A stretch of DNA of 64,000 bases from Armillaria gallica (taxonomy: Eukaryota; Basidiomycota; Agaricomycetes; Agaricales; Physalacriaceae), in assembly GCA_037576215.1 (NCBI GenBank), contig JBANDB010000002.1:4774001-4838000 (forward strand), read 5' to 3'. This document shows positions 34,241-46,076 of the stretch, in pieces. Below the pieces are notes generated by a model. It searched no databases and had not been told where the DNA came from. It worked only from the letters and a program-made list of their open reading frames with translations. A program made the translations under genes and the position numbers. Positions within the stretch are counted from its first letter, which is position 1; every line of letters begins with the position of its first letter.

Positions 34241-36933
34241 ATGCCCATCGTACCGACTGCCGCATTTCTCGCTGTACAGTTCGACTACCTCATCGTTGGT
34301 GGAGGAACTAGCGGTCTCTGTGTTGCCGCTAGGTTGGTGTTCTGCTTTCTCTGTTTATCTCTGGAATGGAGGCTCATGCACCTAATGTAGATTGAGCGAA
34401 GACAAAAATGTCGTTGTTGGCGTCCTCGAAGCGGGAGGCTATGACCCAGATCTGCCCGAGATTGCAGTTCCAGGTATGTGGTGTATCCTCTGTATATCCC
34501 ACATGAGTCGTACTGAAGTATCCCTTAGGGCTGGTAGGGCATACGATGGCACATCCTGTCTATGATTGGACATTCTTCAGCGAACCACAGGTCCACGCGA
34601 ACGGCAGGTCGATATTACAATCTCGCGGTAAAGGACTAGGCGGATCCTCTCAGGCAAGATTTCGGGCAGGATCGGCGAGGTCCTCATCTCACGTCCCTCT
34701 GCAGAATAACTTCCTAGGCACGCTTCGCCCATCAAAGGAGGAGTTTGACGCGCTTGAAGAACTTGGAAACAAGGGATGGAACTGGAATTCTCTTCTAGAA
34801 TCGATGAAAAAGGTACGCGCGTTTCTTTTACGTCTTACGCGACTGAAATAGTTTTCTTAATCATCCTTTAGAGCGAACACACCCTCCAGCATGATTTCTG
34901 CCCGGATAACGACAAAATGTTCTCTGTTCCTCCGGATCCACAGTTCCACGGACAGGGCGGTATGAAACTTAAAAAATTTCGCATGACATTTCACCAATTA
35001 TCCCTTAGGACCTATCATGAAATCGCTATTCCCAGCCTCCGTCCCTCCTATACATGCGGCCTTATTTGATGCGGCGGAAAACCTAGGTGTAGCGAGATGC
35101 CCCCAAACGGTAAGAAAAATAGTGGTTGCCACTGATTTATGCATGACACAGATTCTTCAGGGTCATGGTGTTGTGCTTGGTTCGATGCCTGTATTTACAA
35201 CTGTCGATACTCGTACCGCCACTAGGTCTTATGCTGCATCAGGGTACTACAAGCCTAACGCCGATCGTTCAAATTTATTGATACTTACTGAAGCCCATGC
35301 AACAAAGGTAAGCCTGGCAGTTTGTTGAGCTGATTGCGTCCTTATGGATCTCCAGGTCATCCTGGAACACCAAGAAGACGGCAAGAAAAAAGCTGTCGGG
35401 GTCGAGTTCATAAGAGATGGTAGTTGGTTGTCAAGCTCAGTCCGCAAAGAAGTGATACTATCTGCTGGTATGTTCTGATGTCTTTCAATCGGTCCGAAGT
35501 TGATGCATGAGCTACAGGATCTTTCCAAAGCCCCCAGCTTCTCGAGGTTCGCTGCATGAATTTAACACTCTCGTTCCCCCACTGAATTTGTCGATCTGTT
35601 AGCTCTCTGGCATCGGTAATCCTGAGATTCTGAACGTGTACGGCATCAAAACATTAATAAACCTTCCGGAGGTTGGCGAAAATCTACGTATGTAGTGCCT
35701 GACTATCTGTAGACTCTTGCTTTCTCTGACCTAATTTTTGATTAATACAGAGGATCACACCATGGTCTTCACCATCGCGGAGGTTGACGAGACCATGGAC
35801 ACTATGGAGCTCTTACTCGATCCACACCAGCAACGAAAGCATGCCGAACTCTAGTGATTTTTGTTCCCTCGATTGTACTGCTATATTGCTAACAAAATCT
35901 GTGTCAGTAAAAACCAGCGAGGCATACTGGCATCCGTACCGACGTCGGGATCCATATTCGTGGAACCATCAAAGTTGGGCGACGCAGAAGAGCTGCGTGC
36001 CTGGAGGGACTTGGCCGAAAGTCAATGCAACTCCTACCTGTCGAGCATCAGATATCCTCGTCTCAAGAAAGGCATTCAAAAACAATACAATCTGCAAAAG
36101 GAGTGGTTCTCCCGCAACAAACAAGCTGAGGGCGAGTAAGTGCCGTAATCTCTCTTTAAATAGCCTAACGATATGCTCATATTTTTTTCTAGAATCATAT
36201 TCTTCAATGGCCACTATCCTTCGGCGGAATTACAACCTAGTTTGGGGAAGCGATATCTCTCCCTCAGCGCCGCCCTCATGCACCCTTTTTCTCGTGGTAC
36301 GGTTCACATTAAGTCCGCCAATCCCTTGGATCCACCCGCGATTGACCCAAATTATTTTGCGAACGACGCTGACGTCGAAATGACGCTACGCATCCTCAGA
36401 CTCGCGCTCAAACTCCAAGAGACTGCACCGTTATGTGACGTTATCAAGGAGCGCGTGAGTCCTTCAAAAGAGGTTTTTGAAAGTAAGGAACAGGATGAAA
36501 AACTCAAGGAATGCATCAAGAACACGTTCAGCCCTATATTCCATCCTGTTGGTACAGCTGCTATGATGTCCCGTGAACTTGGGGGCGTGGTGGATGATAA
36601 ACTGATAGTATACGGGACGTCGAATCTTCGCGTGGTCTGTCCTTGTTGTTGGACTATTTCGAGTACCTTCTATTGATATCATTTCGACAGGTCGACCTTT
36701 CTATACTCCCCATGGTATAACTCCAACTTTCCCTTTGAAAGTCGTCACTCAAGAATCTTTAGGAGCTGGCATGCCATACACAGTCTATCGCCTATGCCAT
36801 CGGTGAAAAGGTATGCATTATTTCAATCTTGAAAAACTTCTTATAATATGATACGTATTTTATATAACAGGCAGCAGATATTATTCGCAACGCACACATA
36901 AACCCTGCTTTTGCTGCATTATCTTTGCTTTGA
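34241..36933 (+). CDS. GMC-family FAD oxidoreductase (AA3-like, aryl-alcohol/glucose oxidase fold)
   Basis: Oxidises an alcohol or sugar with FAD, giving H2O2 or reducing quinones. The start MPIVPTAAFLAVQFDYLIVG runs straight into the FAD Rossmann motif VGGGTSGL, and no signal peptide is present, so the enzyme may be intracellular. Further blocks: SEDKNVVVGVLEAGG, VYDWTFFSEPQV, SRGKGLGGSSQ, NFLGTLRPSKEEFDALEELG, GWNWNSLLESM, PPIHAALFDAAENLGV, VDTRTATRSYAASGYY, VILSAGSFQSPQLLELSGIG, EVGENLQDH, YLSLSAALMHPFSRGTVHIK, FHPVGTAAMMSRELGGVVDD and ACHTQSIAYAIGEKAADIIR, ending AALSL and TGA at 36933. Both catalytic His residues (FHPVGTA and ACHTQ) are present. A 51 nt GC-AG intron (34654-34704) is in frame with no stop but is not part of the family sequence, so it is probably spliced. 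Substrate unknown. Confidence 0.92.
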
Positions 36934-37633
36934 AATTGTATTCAGCAACGTCGTGCGTTGGCGCGAAACATATGCATTACTTTGCCTACTTCTACTACTG
37001 GACGCTAATAATTAAAGTAGATCACCATGCGATATAGATCAGTAATTTACCGGGGTACTCGAGGCTCACTCATGTACTCTATAATTTAAGGAAACGGGAG
37101 ACAACAATCTACCTCATTGAATACTGCAGTACCTCAAACAACGAAAGCCGTCCCTCATCTTGATGCATTCATTGAGGGGATCTCCTTGGCTACCCGGCAC
37201 GATTAGGGAAGACTTCGTCAAGGGCAGCTTCTCCCTCATGCCGCCCGAGTTCCGCCAGTACTTATCGCGGAGAGCAGTATTTTACTCGGACGAAATAGTG
37301 CCTCGTCTGTCACGCAACACGGGAAACATCATGCCTGAAGCTTTTGAACAAAACCGGGCAATCCCGCATAAGCGAGGGGAAAAAAGGCAACGGTATCGTA
37401 GACATCCCTGTGGCACCGTGTATTAATCTGGTATGTCGCTAAAAGATGGTTTTGGTTCCTAGTGCTCTACTTTCGGTAATGAAGGAGCTTGTTGAGGCTC
37501 GGACCTCAGAAGAACCTGAATTTCGCAACGTGATAAGTAGCTAAAATTCGTCTCGTGTTTTTGGGGACGCATCACATGGGATACCTAGACTACCCAACTC
37601 CACCTCGGTTGCAGAGCTATTAATCTCATGCGC
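36934..37633. other. Convergent intergenic region
   Basis: Separates the GMC gene (+) from the ARF-like GTPase (-). An 87-codon frame on + from ATG 37163 to 37426 (MHSLRGSPWLPG...) has no recognisable motif and is not called. Confidence 0.45.
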
Positions 37634-38630
37634 TCAAGACCCGGTATTGTTGGAACTCTTCGGCGGTTCCCTAGTAGGATGACATGAGTAAAACACGCTG
37701 CTGCTGCGCTTAACCCCGGCGTACCTTCGACTGTTTTGCACCCGCAAAAACAGCCAATCGACAGCATTCCTTACGCCGGTTCTGATATCAAGTCATGAAT
37801 ACCCCAAAGCAGATAGAAGACAAAGACGCTTGCCCTTGTATAGCGGAGATACCCATGACTTCGAGACTTGCAATACGTTCTCTCCGTGCGGACATCTCGT
37901 CGCCTCCCCCATATCTAACGCTGCGGCGCGCGCTCTCAACCTTTCTCTGGTACCAATCCTCATAATCGTGCCGTATCTCTTCCACGGACAAGCTATGCGG
38001 AGAATCTTGCTTGTTCGCAAGGAGGAGCAGAGGCAAACCGAGGATTTGGGGCGCAGAAAGGACGGCATCTAGATCGCTTGCACATATTTAAACGGGGAGC
38101 TCAGATGACGCATGACTTCATGAACATACCGAAGACTTCCCAGCCCTCGCTCAACCGCTCCCGGTCATCTGCATCAATAACATAGGCTACAGCGTGACAA
38201 TCGTCGTAATACTTTGGCCATATATTTCTGATACCGCGTTGGCCACCAAGGTCCCAAAACTGCAGGATAGTCGAAGGTAACGCGATTTTACCGGCTGTGC
38301 GAGATAAGTTTAAGGAAGTTGCCTTGGAATGTCGCGCTCACTGTTTTGCCCAACAGTAGGCGCAATTTTGTCAGGAGATAAACCAGGAGTATCGGTATAT
38401 AGTGTCTTAATTTGCTCCAACAGAGTCTCCGGGAATATTTAAGTGTCGCAGACTCAGAGTTGTTACCGTGGAATAGAAACTTACGGTCTTGCCCGCTCCG
38501 TCCAGACCAATGATAATAACTGAGAATTCTTCTTTGCTTCGAGATTCAATCAGCTGAACGTCGGTCGTCCGGGCGCAGCTAGTGCTCACCGCGTTAGATA
38601 TTCATGCAATCCTTTGAGTAAGTGGTACAT
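37634..38630 (-). CDS. ARFRP1: ARFRP1 / yeast Arl3-type small GTPase
   Basis: Recruits Arl1 and golgins to the trans-Golgi. The start MYHLLKGLHEYLTR|KEEFSV matches the ARFRP1 N-terminus (MYxLLxGL), which carries no Gly2; initiator Met is acetylated in this family. GTPase motifs: GLDGAGKT (P-loop), KIAPTVGQN (switch I Thr), FWDLGGQRGIRNIWPKYYDD (switch II), LANKQD and, near the end, VMGISAIQG. The last exons read TGVRNAVDWLFLRVQNSRR and EPPKSSNNTGS, TGA at 37634. The intron at 37782-37833 has a GC donor (GCAAGC...AG). A fungal insertion of 20-25 residues sits between LANKQD and the final motif. It is divergent from VMA16 with only 79 bp between the start codons. Family and ends are firm; choice of ARFRP1 over other ARLs rests on the N-terminus. 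Confidence 0.89.
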
Positions 38631-38709
38631 GGAAGAGGAGCAACAGCCTTAGATCCAAACAAAGCACAACGAGGAGACGCCTGAGTTCGACCGTCATACA
38701 TTCACCATC
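38631..38709. promoter_or_regulatory. 79 bp bidirectional promoter of ARFRP1 and VMA16
   Basis: Only 79 bp separate the two divergent ATG codons, so both transcripts must start within or near this stretch or overlap. No TATA on either strand. Confidence 0.6.
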
Positions 38710-39640
38710 ATGGGGTACTTTTCCTACGGTCTACCCTCGTTTCTTGTTCTTGTAATTGCTCTGTATATTCTACTTACTGGTGAGTCTCTTCAAGTACATG
38801 CTGAACAGCTGCTGACTACACAACTGTAGGCTCTGGAGAGGCATTCAATGTTGGCCGATTTTTGGAGGAAACAAGTCCCTATGCCTGGGCTGCTACAGGT
38901 ATTGGCCTTGACATAGGCCTGAGCGTATTGGGTGCAGGATGGTGCGTGTAAATGTCCTTGGTCGTTGGTTTCTGCTCATCGAAGTGTAGGGGTATATTCG
39001 TCACTGGTTCATCTATCCTTGGTGGTGGTGTCAGGGCGCCTCGTATCAGCACAAAGAATCTTATTAGGTGCGCCCTACGATCTCTTTATTAAGTTTCAGG
39101 AGTCTAATGAGTTCCCAGCATCATTTTCTGCGAGGTCGTCGCGATATACGGTGTCGTACGTAACTGTATGCAAGCACCGTGTTCCTTCATTTTAATCTTG
39201 CTCTAGATCATTGGAATTGTGTACTCCGCTAAAATCACATCAGTTGCAGACTCAGTTCTGTATACGCGAGAAAACTACTACACTGGTACCACCGTCCACC
39301 TCTAGCTCTGTCGTTAAACTCATTGATTGAAGGTTTTGCTCTCTTCTGGGGTGGCCTGACGGTCGGCGCATGCAACCTTCTTTGCGGGGTTTGTGTAGGA
39401 ATTACCGGTTCTACCGCTGCACTATCAGATGCTGCTGACCCGAACCTATTCGTCAAGATCTTGGTCGTCGAGGTTTTCGGCAGTATCATGGGTCTTTTCG
39501 GTTTGATTAGTACGTGACAGAACACTGCCTCTACCTTCTCCATGCTAAATGCTTCCCTAGCCGGTTTGCTTATGGTCAGTGCTGCAGATGATTTCAAAGG
39601 CGCTGCTGTGGAAGCCGTAGTCTCACCTTTTGTACATTGA
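38710..39640 (+). CDS. VMA16: V-ATPase proteolipid subunit c'' (Vma16)
   Basis: A membrane-ring subunit of the proton pump that acidifies vacuole and Golgi. It starts [20 protein letters not shown] (extra first TM typical of c''), then [63 protein letters not shown] with the proton-carrying Glu in the third [42 protein letters not shown] and [20 protein letters not shown] with a second Glu. The end [12 protein letters not shown].. closes with VVSPFVH and TGA at 39640. Five TM segments and length (about 207 aa) fit Vma16. It shares its 79 bp promoter with ARFRP1. Confidence 0.94.
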
Positions 39641-39801
39641 TTTCTAATGGACCAAGATACCACGACACATCCAATGCATAATAATTCGCCGCTACTCCCA
39701 GACCTTTAATCGTGAATATACTGAGTTCCGTGATATATACCATAACAAAGGCAAAAGAATACTACATATATAATGCTGACTGCTTCCCATTAAATGCTCG
39801 T

Positions 39802-41064
39802 TTATTTCCTTCCATCCTCGAAAGGATTCTCGACGTATTCAAGGTCGTGATCATTAACTGCGTCTGTAGGTCCAGGCTGACCGCCCGCTGGTGGCGATGA
39901 GGTTCGCAACAGAGAGACAGGCCGCTTAGGCAAAAGACCTAGTTTTCCTATGATACTGTCAGAATTGTGATACAGCATACAACGGCCAAAACAACATACC
40001 TCCGTCGATAGGCAGGCCCTGTCCAGTGGAGGGTGGTCTAGGAACTGTTTCTGCGGATAGGCACAAATCAGATTGATGTCATGGGAAGGCTGTGATGATG
40101 CTAACCCTCTTTCGGACTTGGGGTCAAGTCGTAACCTTGGACCTGGACAGGCGAAGGAGAAGCGGGCTTGTTGGTGTTGTTAACTGGAGGAGGATTGGGA
40201 TCGTAGTATGATGCTTGCTGTCCACTGGATCCGTGGGTGTCGTCGTAATTTACCCAAGGCTGTTGAGAAGTTGATGAAGATGCAGCATTGTTATTCTGCC
40301 TGATGCAGAGTCAGATATCAACGCGAATTTGGCTAGTACAGCATATAGCTACCGCGATTGATCCATCTCTGAAATCTTGGCCTTGACCTTGGAGAACAGG
40401 CTTCCAAGGGTCTTCTTGCCAGCTACATGCGCAGTCAGTATCTCCGCAGCAAGCCAAGGACGAGGACCTGCTTTCGGCAAACTTATTGAATTGTTCCCCC
40501 AGTTCAGCCATAGTGTCCTTCTCGGGAACGTTCTGAGATTGACGTCGGATAGGTGTAGGTTGTTGCCATTGGGATTGTTGTGACTGCCATGCAGCCTGTT
40601 GTTGCTGTTCGTCCTCGAGCAAGAGTCTGCGAGCCAATTGCTCGTCAAGCTCAGTTTGAGTCTGTAACCTAGCTGTTATGATCTTCGGTAGTGGCAATAA
40701 TATAGCTTGAGACGTACCATGACAGGCTCTACAGACCGAGATTCACCCTTGTATTCAGGATCGCTCATGCCGAGCAACGCGTCAATGGCGCGACCTTGAT
40801 CGCCGTGAACGGAATCCAAGACTGACTGCCTGTGTGTCGATGAGCAAGATATGCAAACGAATACCTCGCAACGTACAGCAGTGTGTCGTCAAAGTCGGGA
40901 AACATGGCCCGGAGCTCGACGACCTGGGGATTCACAGGCGCGTCCCTCACCGGTGTTGCTGTTAGCTGCGCAGTAGTTTCAGTGGCGGGCACTGAGTGCT
41001 CAGTGGTCGTCGAGTACACATTGTAGGGTGGCGACGCCATCCCATGGTCAGTTGGCGAGTCCAT
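39802..41064 (-). CDS. CUE-domain ubiquitin-binding protein
   Basis: The start at 41064 gives MDSPTDHGMASPPYNVYS. A CUE domain follows (ELRAMFPDFDDTLLQSVLDS, DQGRAIDALLGMSDPEY) with the MFP motif and C-terminal LL that contact ubiquitin. A Gln-rich helical stretch (TELDEQLARRLLLEDEQQQQ) and a short amphipathic segment (KKTLGSLFSKVKAKISEMDQ) come next. The rest is Pro/Ser/Asn-rich and probably disordered, ending DHDLEYVENPFEDGRK with TAA at 39802. The architecture resembles yeast Cue5/Tollip-type autophagy adaptors, though a core LC3-interacting motif is uncertain (EYVENPF near the C-terminus). A (GTC)5 tract upstream (41081-41095) could extend the frame with a non-ATG start but that is unlikely. 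Confidence 0.8.
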
Positions 41065-41080
41065 TGAAGCTGGCAATAAC

Positions 41081-41095
41081 GTCGTCGTCGTCGTC
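41081..41095. repeat. (GTC)5 trinucleotide repeat in the leader of the CUE gene
   Basis: Five tandem GTC units just upstream of the CUE-protein start codon (reads GAC on the coding strand). Short simple repeat only. Confidence 0.8.
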
Positions 41096-41309
41096 AAGTA
41101 TGATGATGATAAAGGTCAAGAGGATAGATATTTCACATGCACTGCCACCAAGTCCATCTTCATCACCATCGCCATCCAATAGTCTCAATCTGATTTTGGT
41201 GTGTTGCGTTTCACTTGTTGTTCCGTATCATACTCACTTTTTCTGGAATATAGCTGCAGATCTTTAATACCTTGATCCATCGTACTTGAACGCGTCTCGC
41301 GCACCCAGC

Positions 41310-42905
41310 ATGATCTTGTTCGAGTCGTTGCCCACGGAGATAATCCTTGAAATTTTGGCATATCTCCATCTCAATTCATTGGCATCGTTCGTTGCCGTGT
41401 CTCGAAGCGCAAAGCTCTTCGTCGATACCAATGAATCCACGGTTTATCGGAATGCTGCAGTGGTCCACGGCCTGATATCTTCCGAGGGCACCCAGCCGGC
41501 GGATCTGCGAAGGAAATATACTCGCAGGTCGTTACAGGGCATCAATAATTGGAAGTCCTTCTGCAGGCGTCAGATCAGTATCAAATCTGCGTGGAAGGGG
41601 AAATCGCCATCATCTGCGAGAAGACTTGCATATGCATCCAAGCAAGATGTCCACCGCATAAAGGTTGACGAGTGGGCCAGCATCATCATCACCACGTACC
41701 GAAAGGGTGGCCTTGCCGTGGCAGATATTGCTACCAATCGTATCCTCTGGTCTTTGCCATCGTCACACGTTATACCATACGCTCATTGTGAATACGATAA
41801 GGGGTTTCTGATTTTCAATCGAGAAGGTCGACAGAAGGAAGTTTGGCGACTGGTTGAAAGACAAAACCAGGCAGTTAAATCCCTGTCATTTTCCCCTCCG
41901 GACCAGACCCAAATAGCAGCATCAAACAAGGCTGCGACAAAACATCAGAGTTCGTATCCCAAAGGACATTTCGTACCTCACAGCCTCATCGCAACACCCA
42001 CCATCACCTATAACTTTCGATTTGTCTATCCAGCATTATTCGCCGCCACGGAAACAAATTTTTTCGTCTATGACATTCCCGGCGGCAAACTCGTCCAGAC
42101 CATCACTGCCAACCCTTCGGAATCCCTTTTTCATCTGCACTATGTCGACATCTCAGAGCGCCACCTCTTCCTTTGTGGCTGGCCTAATATCGTTGTCTTC
42201 TCCCGCGAAACGGGGAAAAGCATTCTCAAAATCCCGTCTTACCAATTGCAGTATTCCAACAAGATCTATGCCATCTCCAAGCAGGCTCACCCCGTCGCCG
42301 GGTCCACCTTGCTTCGTCACGACGTTGTCACTCTGCCAGCCGAGAGTACACTTCCTCCCCAGGTAGTCCACCTAGCCGACACCTTCACTGCGGTGCATGT
42401 GTCGGCTTGCGGTCGTCATCTCGCAGCACTCCTCTCCTCTTCCCGCCTACTCATCATACCTTACTTTGAGCGGCTTATTACAGGAGAAGTGGAGCTCCAA
42501 AATGTCACCCTTGACATCAAGCTAGGGTCAAGGTCACGCATCTCGAGATATCTAGCCTTTGAAAACGAGCGAGTCGCTGTGGTAACAGACACTGGATTGT
42601 TCGTTGTTCACTGGGACTTGGAGAAGCCTCCAGTGATTTGCAGAGCTCCGATTTTTGGAGTGATGTCCGCACTCCCGGAGGTGACATGTTTACAAATGAC
42701 GGATATGGGGTTGTATCTTACATGGAAGCACCCGATCACCACCGAGGTCAACGAAGAGGACTTTGAGCGGTTACTGGATGAGGAGGTCTCGTACACGATA
42801 AGAGATGATTTTGCTCAGCTTCTCATTCAGGACAACGCTGAGCCAGACGATATCGTCGAATCACACGACTCTACCGTATGTATGATCGATTTCGTCGTAC
42901 CGTGA
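41310..42905 (+). CDS. F-box protein with a beta-propeller-like C-terminal part
   Basis: Probable substrate receptor of an SCF ubiquitin ligase. A single exon of about 531 codons starts at the ATG at 41310 (MILFESLPTEIILEILAYLH); earlier in-frame codons are not ATG. The F-box covers residues 3-48 (SLPTEIILEILAYLHLNSLA, FVAVSRSAKLFVDT). The remaining region reads as repeated beta-strand units (VADIATNRILWSLPSSHVI, FVYPALFAATETNFFVYDIP, YVDISERHLFLCGWPNIVVF, VHVSACGRHLAALLSSSRLL) ending with an acidic piece (VNEEDFERLLDEEV). This is the usual layout of agaricomycete F-box proteins whose propeller has no clear WD signature. It is divergent from the CUE gene with 245 bp between. Substrate unknown. 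Confidence 0.85.
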   Translation: MILFESLPTEIILEILAYLHLNSLASFVAVSRSAKLFVDTNESTVYRNAAVVHGLISSEGTQPADLRRKYTRRSLQGINNWKSFCRRQISIKSAWKGKSPSSARRLAYASKQDVHRIKVDEWASIIITTYRKGGLAVADIATNRILWSLPSSHVIPYAHCEYDKGFLIFNREGRQKEVWRLVERQNQAVKSLSFSPPDQTQIAASNKAATKHQSSYPKGHFVPHSLIATPTITYNFRFVYPALFAATETNFFVYDIPGGKLVQTITANPSESLFHLHYVDISERHLFLCGWPNIVVFSRETGKSILKIPSYQLQYSNKIYAISKQAHPVAGSTLLRHDVVTLPAESTLPPQVVHLADTFTAVHVSACGRHLAALLSSSRLLIIPYFERLITGEVELQNVTLDIKLGSRSRISRYLAFENERVAVVTDTGLFVVHWDLEKPPVICRAPIFGVMSALPEVTCLQMTDMGLYLTWKHPITTEVNEEDFERLLDEEVSYTIRDDFAQLLIQDNAEPDDIVESHDSTVCMIDFVVP

Positions 42906-45900
42906 TCTACATGCCAATCTGTTTGTTTGTTTATCTACAATCTTTCTACATAGTTAACAGCGAACTTGACCCTTGATTGGATGGTTGTACCTAACTTGTA
43001 CTATCAGATGTTCAGAATGAAATTCGGGCGAAATATCATGTACGTCCATGCGATACTTTTAAGGTTTCTTAAGGGTGTTTCTCGACTGACAATCCTGCAC
43101 GCCATTTCCCACAAAATTTTTCAGTTCCCAAGACACATGTATTCGCTGTCCTAGGAGATCACTCGGCGGCTTTGTTTATGAAATAAGTTTCATGGGAACC
43201 AAAATGGACAATTCAGACAATGAGGCGGCCACTGCTCCTTCTTTGCTAGCACGTTTGCCGACAGAAATCTGTTTCGTAACTCAAAAACTCCATTTCTTCT
43301 CTTCTATTGAGCCCAACTATCGCCTACGAGCCTGTGCTTGGACAATGTTTCTACCGCGTCTCGTGCATCAACAAATTTCACTCAAACCTCGGGGGCAATG
43401 AAGAAAATCCAGGTTCGAAATGGTACCGCGAACCTCCCTGCGTGGCGAAGAAGGCTAGGATTGAGGTTCGCGGGATGATACTTCTCCGCCACTCCTTGTG
43501 ATGCTGATATGTTTTTAAGTTATGTCTATGTCGCGGGGCAAACGGAACAATGTAGTCTAGAGTTCATCCTCATCTCCCCTGGAGACCGGGGCAGGGAGAC
43601 CGCGGGGGCCTCGGCCTGTACAATGATTGCCGAAGTACGAGTGCCTCAGACTACAAGGTCTTTAGATAGACCGCTTGTGGAGATACGCGGAACTTGAAGG
43701 AAAGGATAGGGACAATGGTCCGTGGATACAACGGCACTACAGATCTTGTTTGCCCCGCCATTATGATTGTCGTTTCCATTTGTACATCTGCTTACTATAA
43801 TGGAGTAGAGGACGCCTTCAGAATGTTTGTTTTAAAGGCACATAAGGGCATGTAGCACTTACGGTTCACTTGGTACGCAACATCCGCCTCATTCAAGAAT
43901 AAATCAACTCCGGACAAGATCCAGCCGCACTTATACCAGCTTCTGCTTACTCTAATGCTTAATGGAGGTCTTTAATCCACGGAGCTAACCTCTTTCGTGA
44001 GATATCTCATAAGAGGAGCTAAGAAGAGTGCCATCCAGACGACATCTGGAACGCAACGAAGTACATTCCTTGAATTTCGAAGAAATTGCTCAGCGATCGT
44101 GGTTTCTTCATATCGAGCGTGATGAAATATTGTGAATCAGAAGGCATAGTTGAAGTTCGGTCATTCGCGTACATTTGGCGCGTTAAGAAACGCGACGGCT
44201 CCAAGTTATTCTATTTTTGAAGAGTCGGCCATCAATTTATGACCTCAGCCAGCGCTCGGCAATGAGATTCAACACTATAGGATCTGGATCTACCTCCTCT
44301 ACCACTACTCTGAGCAGAAAGTACATATGTTAATCCCTATTATCTCGGAGAGTATCAAATGGAGAGTTTGACAACGCTTCCAAGTCTACTGCTTCGTTTC
44401 ATTGTGCATTAAAATTCCCCTTCTTTAGTGACTCGGGGATGTACCGCAGGAATCTACCACATACTACGTCCGATTGTCATAAGTAGTTTCAGTAATATTT
44501 GCGACATGGCTGCTGTCTAAATTGTGTCTTTGTGATTTCTCCTTGAGGTCCCTGTAATGTCGGATATAAAGCTTTGAAGGCCTGTCATGCTCTTGGCTGC
44601 AAGCTGCAAATACATACAACGTTTGCAATGTCGGGAAACATGTAAACGTTGCTCAATAACCCCGATCATAACGGAATGCAGTTTGGACGCTAATGTTCAG
44701 AAGCGGTGTCCGGCTTAGCTTCCTACCGTCCACTAAACCCGATATCGATATGATTCTCAAACATTTCCGACGTTCCCGCTCAGACTAGCTTGAAGCCGAA
44801 GCTGCTCACTTTGAATTCTCGAAACTTCCTTTACACAATCTCCGCAGACCCTCCAACTCGTGTATCCTTGGAATATGTAGTGTTACATCTTTGCGCGACG
44901 CTCGGTTCTAAGGATGGCGGCTGGAACCCAAAATACAGTCAAGCGCCTGCCGCTGTTGCTCTTTAATGGCATTGATGTTCTAGCATGATATCTCCGGCTC
45001 CAGCTCCGTCACCCCCCGTGAGTCGGCTTCATCACTTGACGCAAGACAAGTTGAAATTTCCCCAAGTCACTGTATCTGGACACCGATTTCCTCCTCTAAA
45101 ACTGCCGCGGCTGGTCTCAATTTCAACGGAGACTTGTCAATTAACGCAACGGTTGCAGTAATTGAGGACATGCGACTTTTACTTAAGAGTTGACGTGACG
45201 TCGGGTAAGGGTCAACCCAACCTTCCAGGGCGACGGCTACACAGGCTACCGTCGTCCTAGTGCGTCTGAGGACCTTGGCAGTGATTTTCAAGGCATACTG
45301 ACATTTTGCGTTTTCCGACGTGTCATGTCCCATGTCCCATGTCTCCAATTTGACGGATCCGTGTTCGACCTTTTACGTAGAAATGCCAGATCTCGGAAGA
45401 TATTGTTTTTGACGGTGTAAAACATACAATATTCATCGAGATATACGTCGGCTAAACGTTCTTTGCAGACGTGATGCGATTGTCTTCCATGAATGTGAGA
45501 TAAACTCCGCGCCATATCGCAACTAGCAATTAGGCCTTTCAAGTTTCTCAGCTCGAAGTCCTGGTAAGGCTGATCGAGTTGTTATTAAGTTTGTCAGAGG
45601 TTCTAAAAGTACCGCAATATTTTAATACATCGCAAGTCGAGAGGATTCGCCGCAAATAGATGGGAGCAGTGAATAAGGACACGACTTGCCGGCCTCCGGT
45701 GCAATTAAGCACCAATTGGGTGGCACAGGGTCACAGATAGAGAGGTACTGTCTAGCTTCTGATTGGACTGACCAACCAAGAGAAGAACCAATCGGATGCA
45801 GACACCAATCAGGAGCTAGGGACTTGTTATACAGTCAGTTAATGAACTTATCGAACACGTACCGATCCTCCTGTTCTTAGTACTTCACCTCAAGTCGCCT

Positions 45901-46076
45901 CATTTCGTAATCAATTAATCATCCTAAAAATGTACTGCCGGACGGCGGAAGTCCTTGAATGAAATCTAAGGCAAGAGACAAATATCATTCGTTCGTTATG
46001 GGGTGAGCGAATATATGGAGCAATTATCTGCAATGAATCCAATAAGCTGACTGAAACTGTAGGACACGGCATTCCG
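42906..46076. other. 3.2 kb gene-poor region with a possible F-box relic
   Basis: No intact gene found. Near its start (about 43204-43300, +) a frame reads MDNSDNEAATAPSLLARLPT and then EI before losing similarity, which resembles the first residues of an F-box and may be a fragment of a second F-box gene. The rest shows overlapping short frames on both strands and several A/T-rich patches. No LTR, TIR or transposase motif was recognised by eye. Confidence 0.45.

Noticed and set aside
35784..35900. Apparent frame break in the GMC oxidoreductase near 35850
   Set aside because: A 53 nt intron (gtgatttt...gtgtcag) joins HAEL to YKNQRG in frame.
37163..37426. 87-codon plus-strand frame between convergent genes
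   Set aside because: No domain, no promoter signal, lies in 3' flanks; may be chance.
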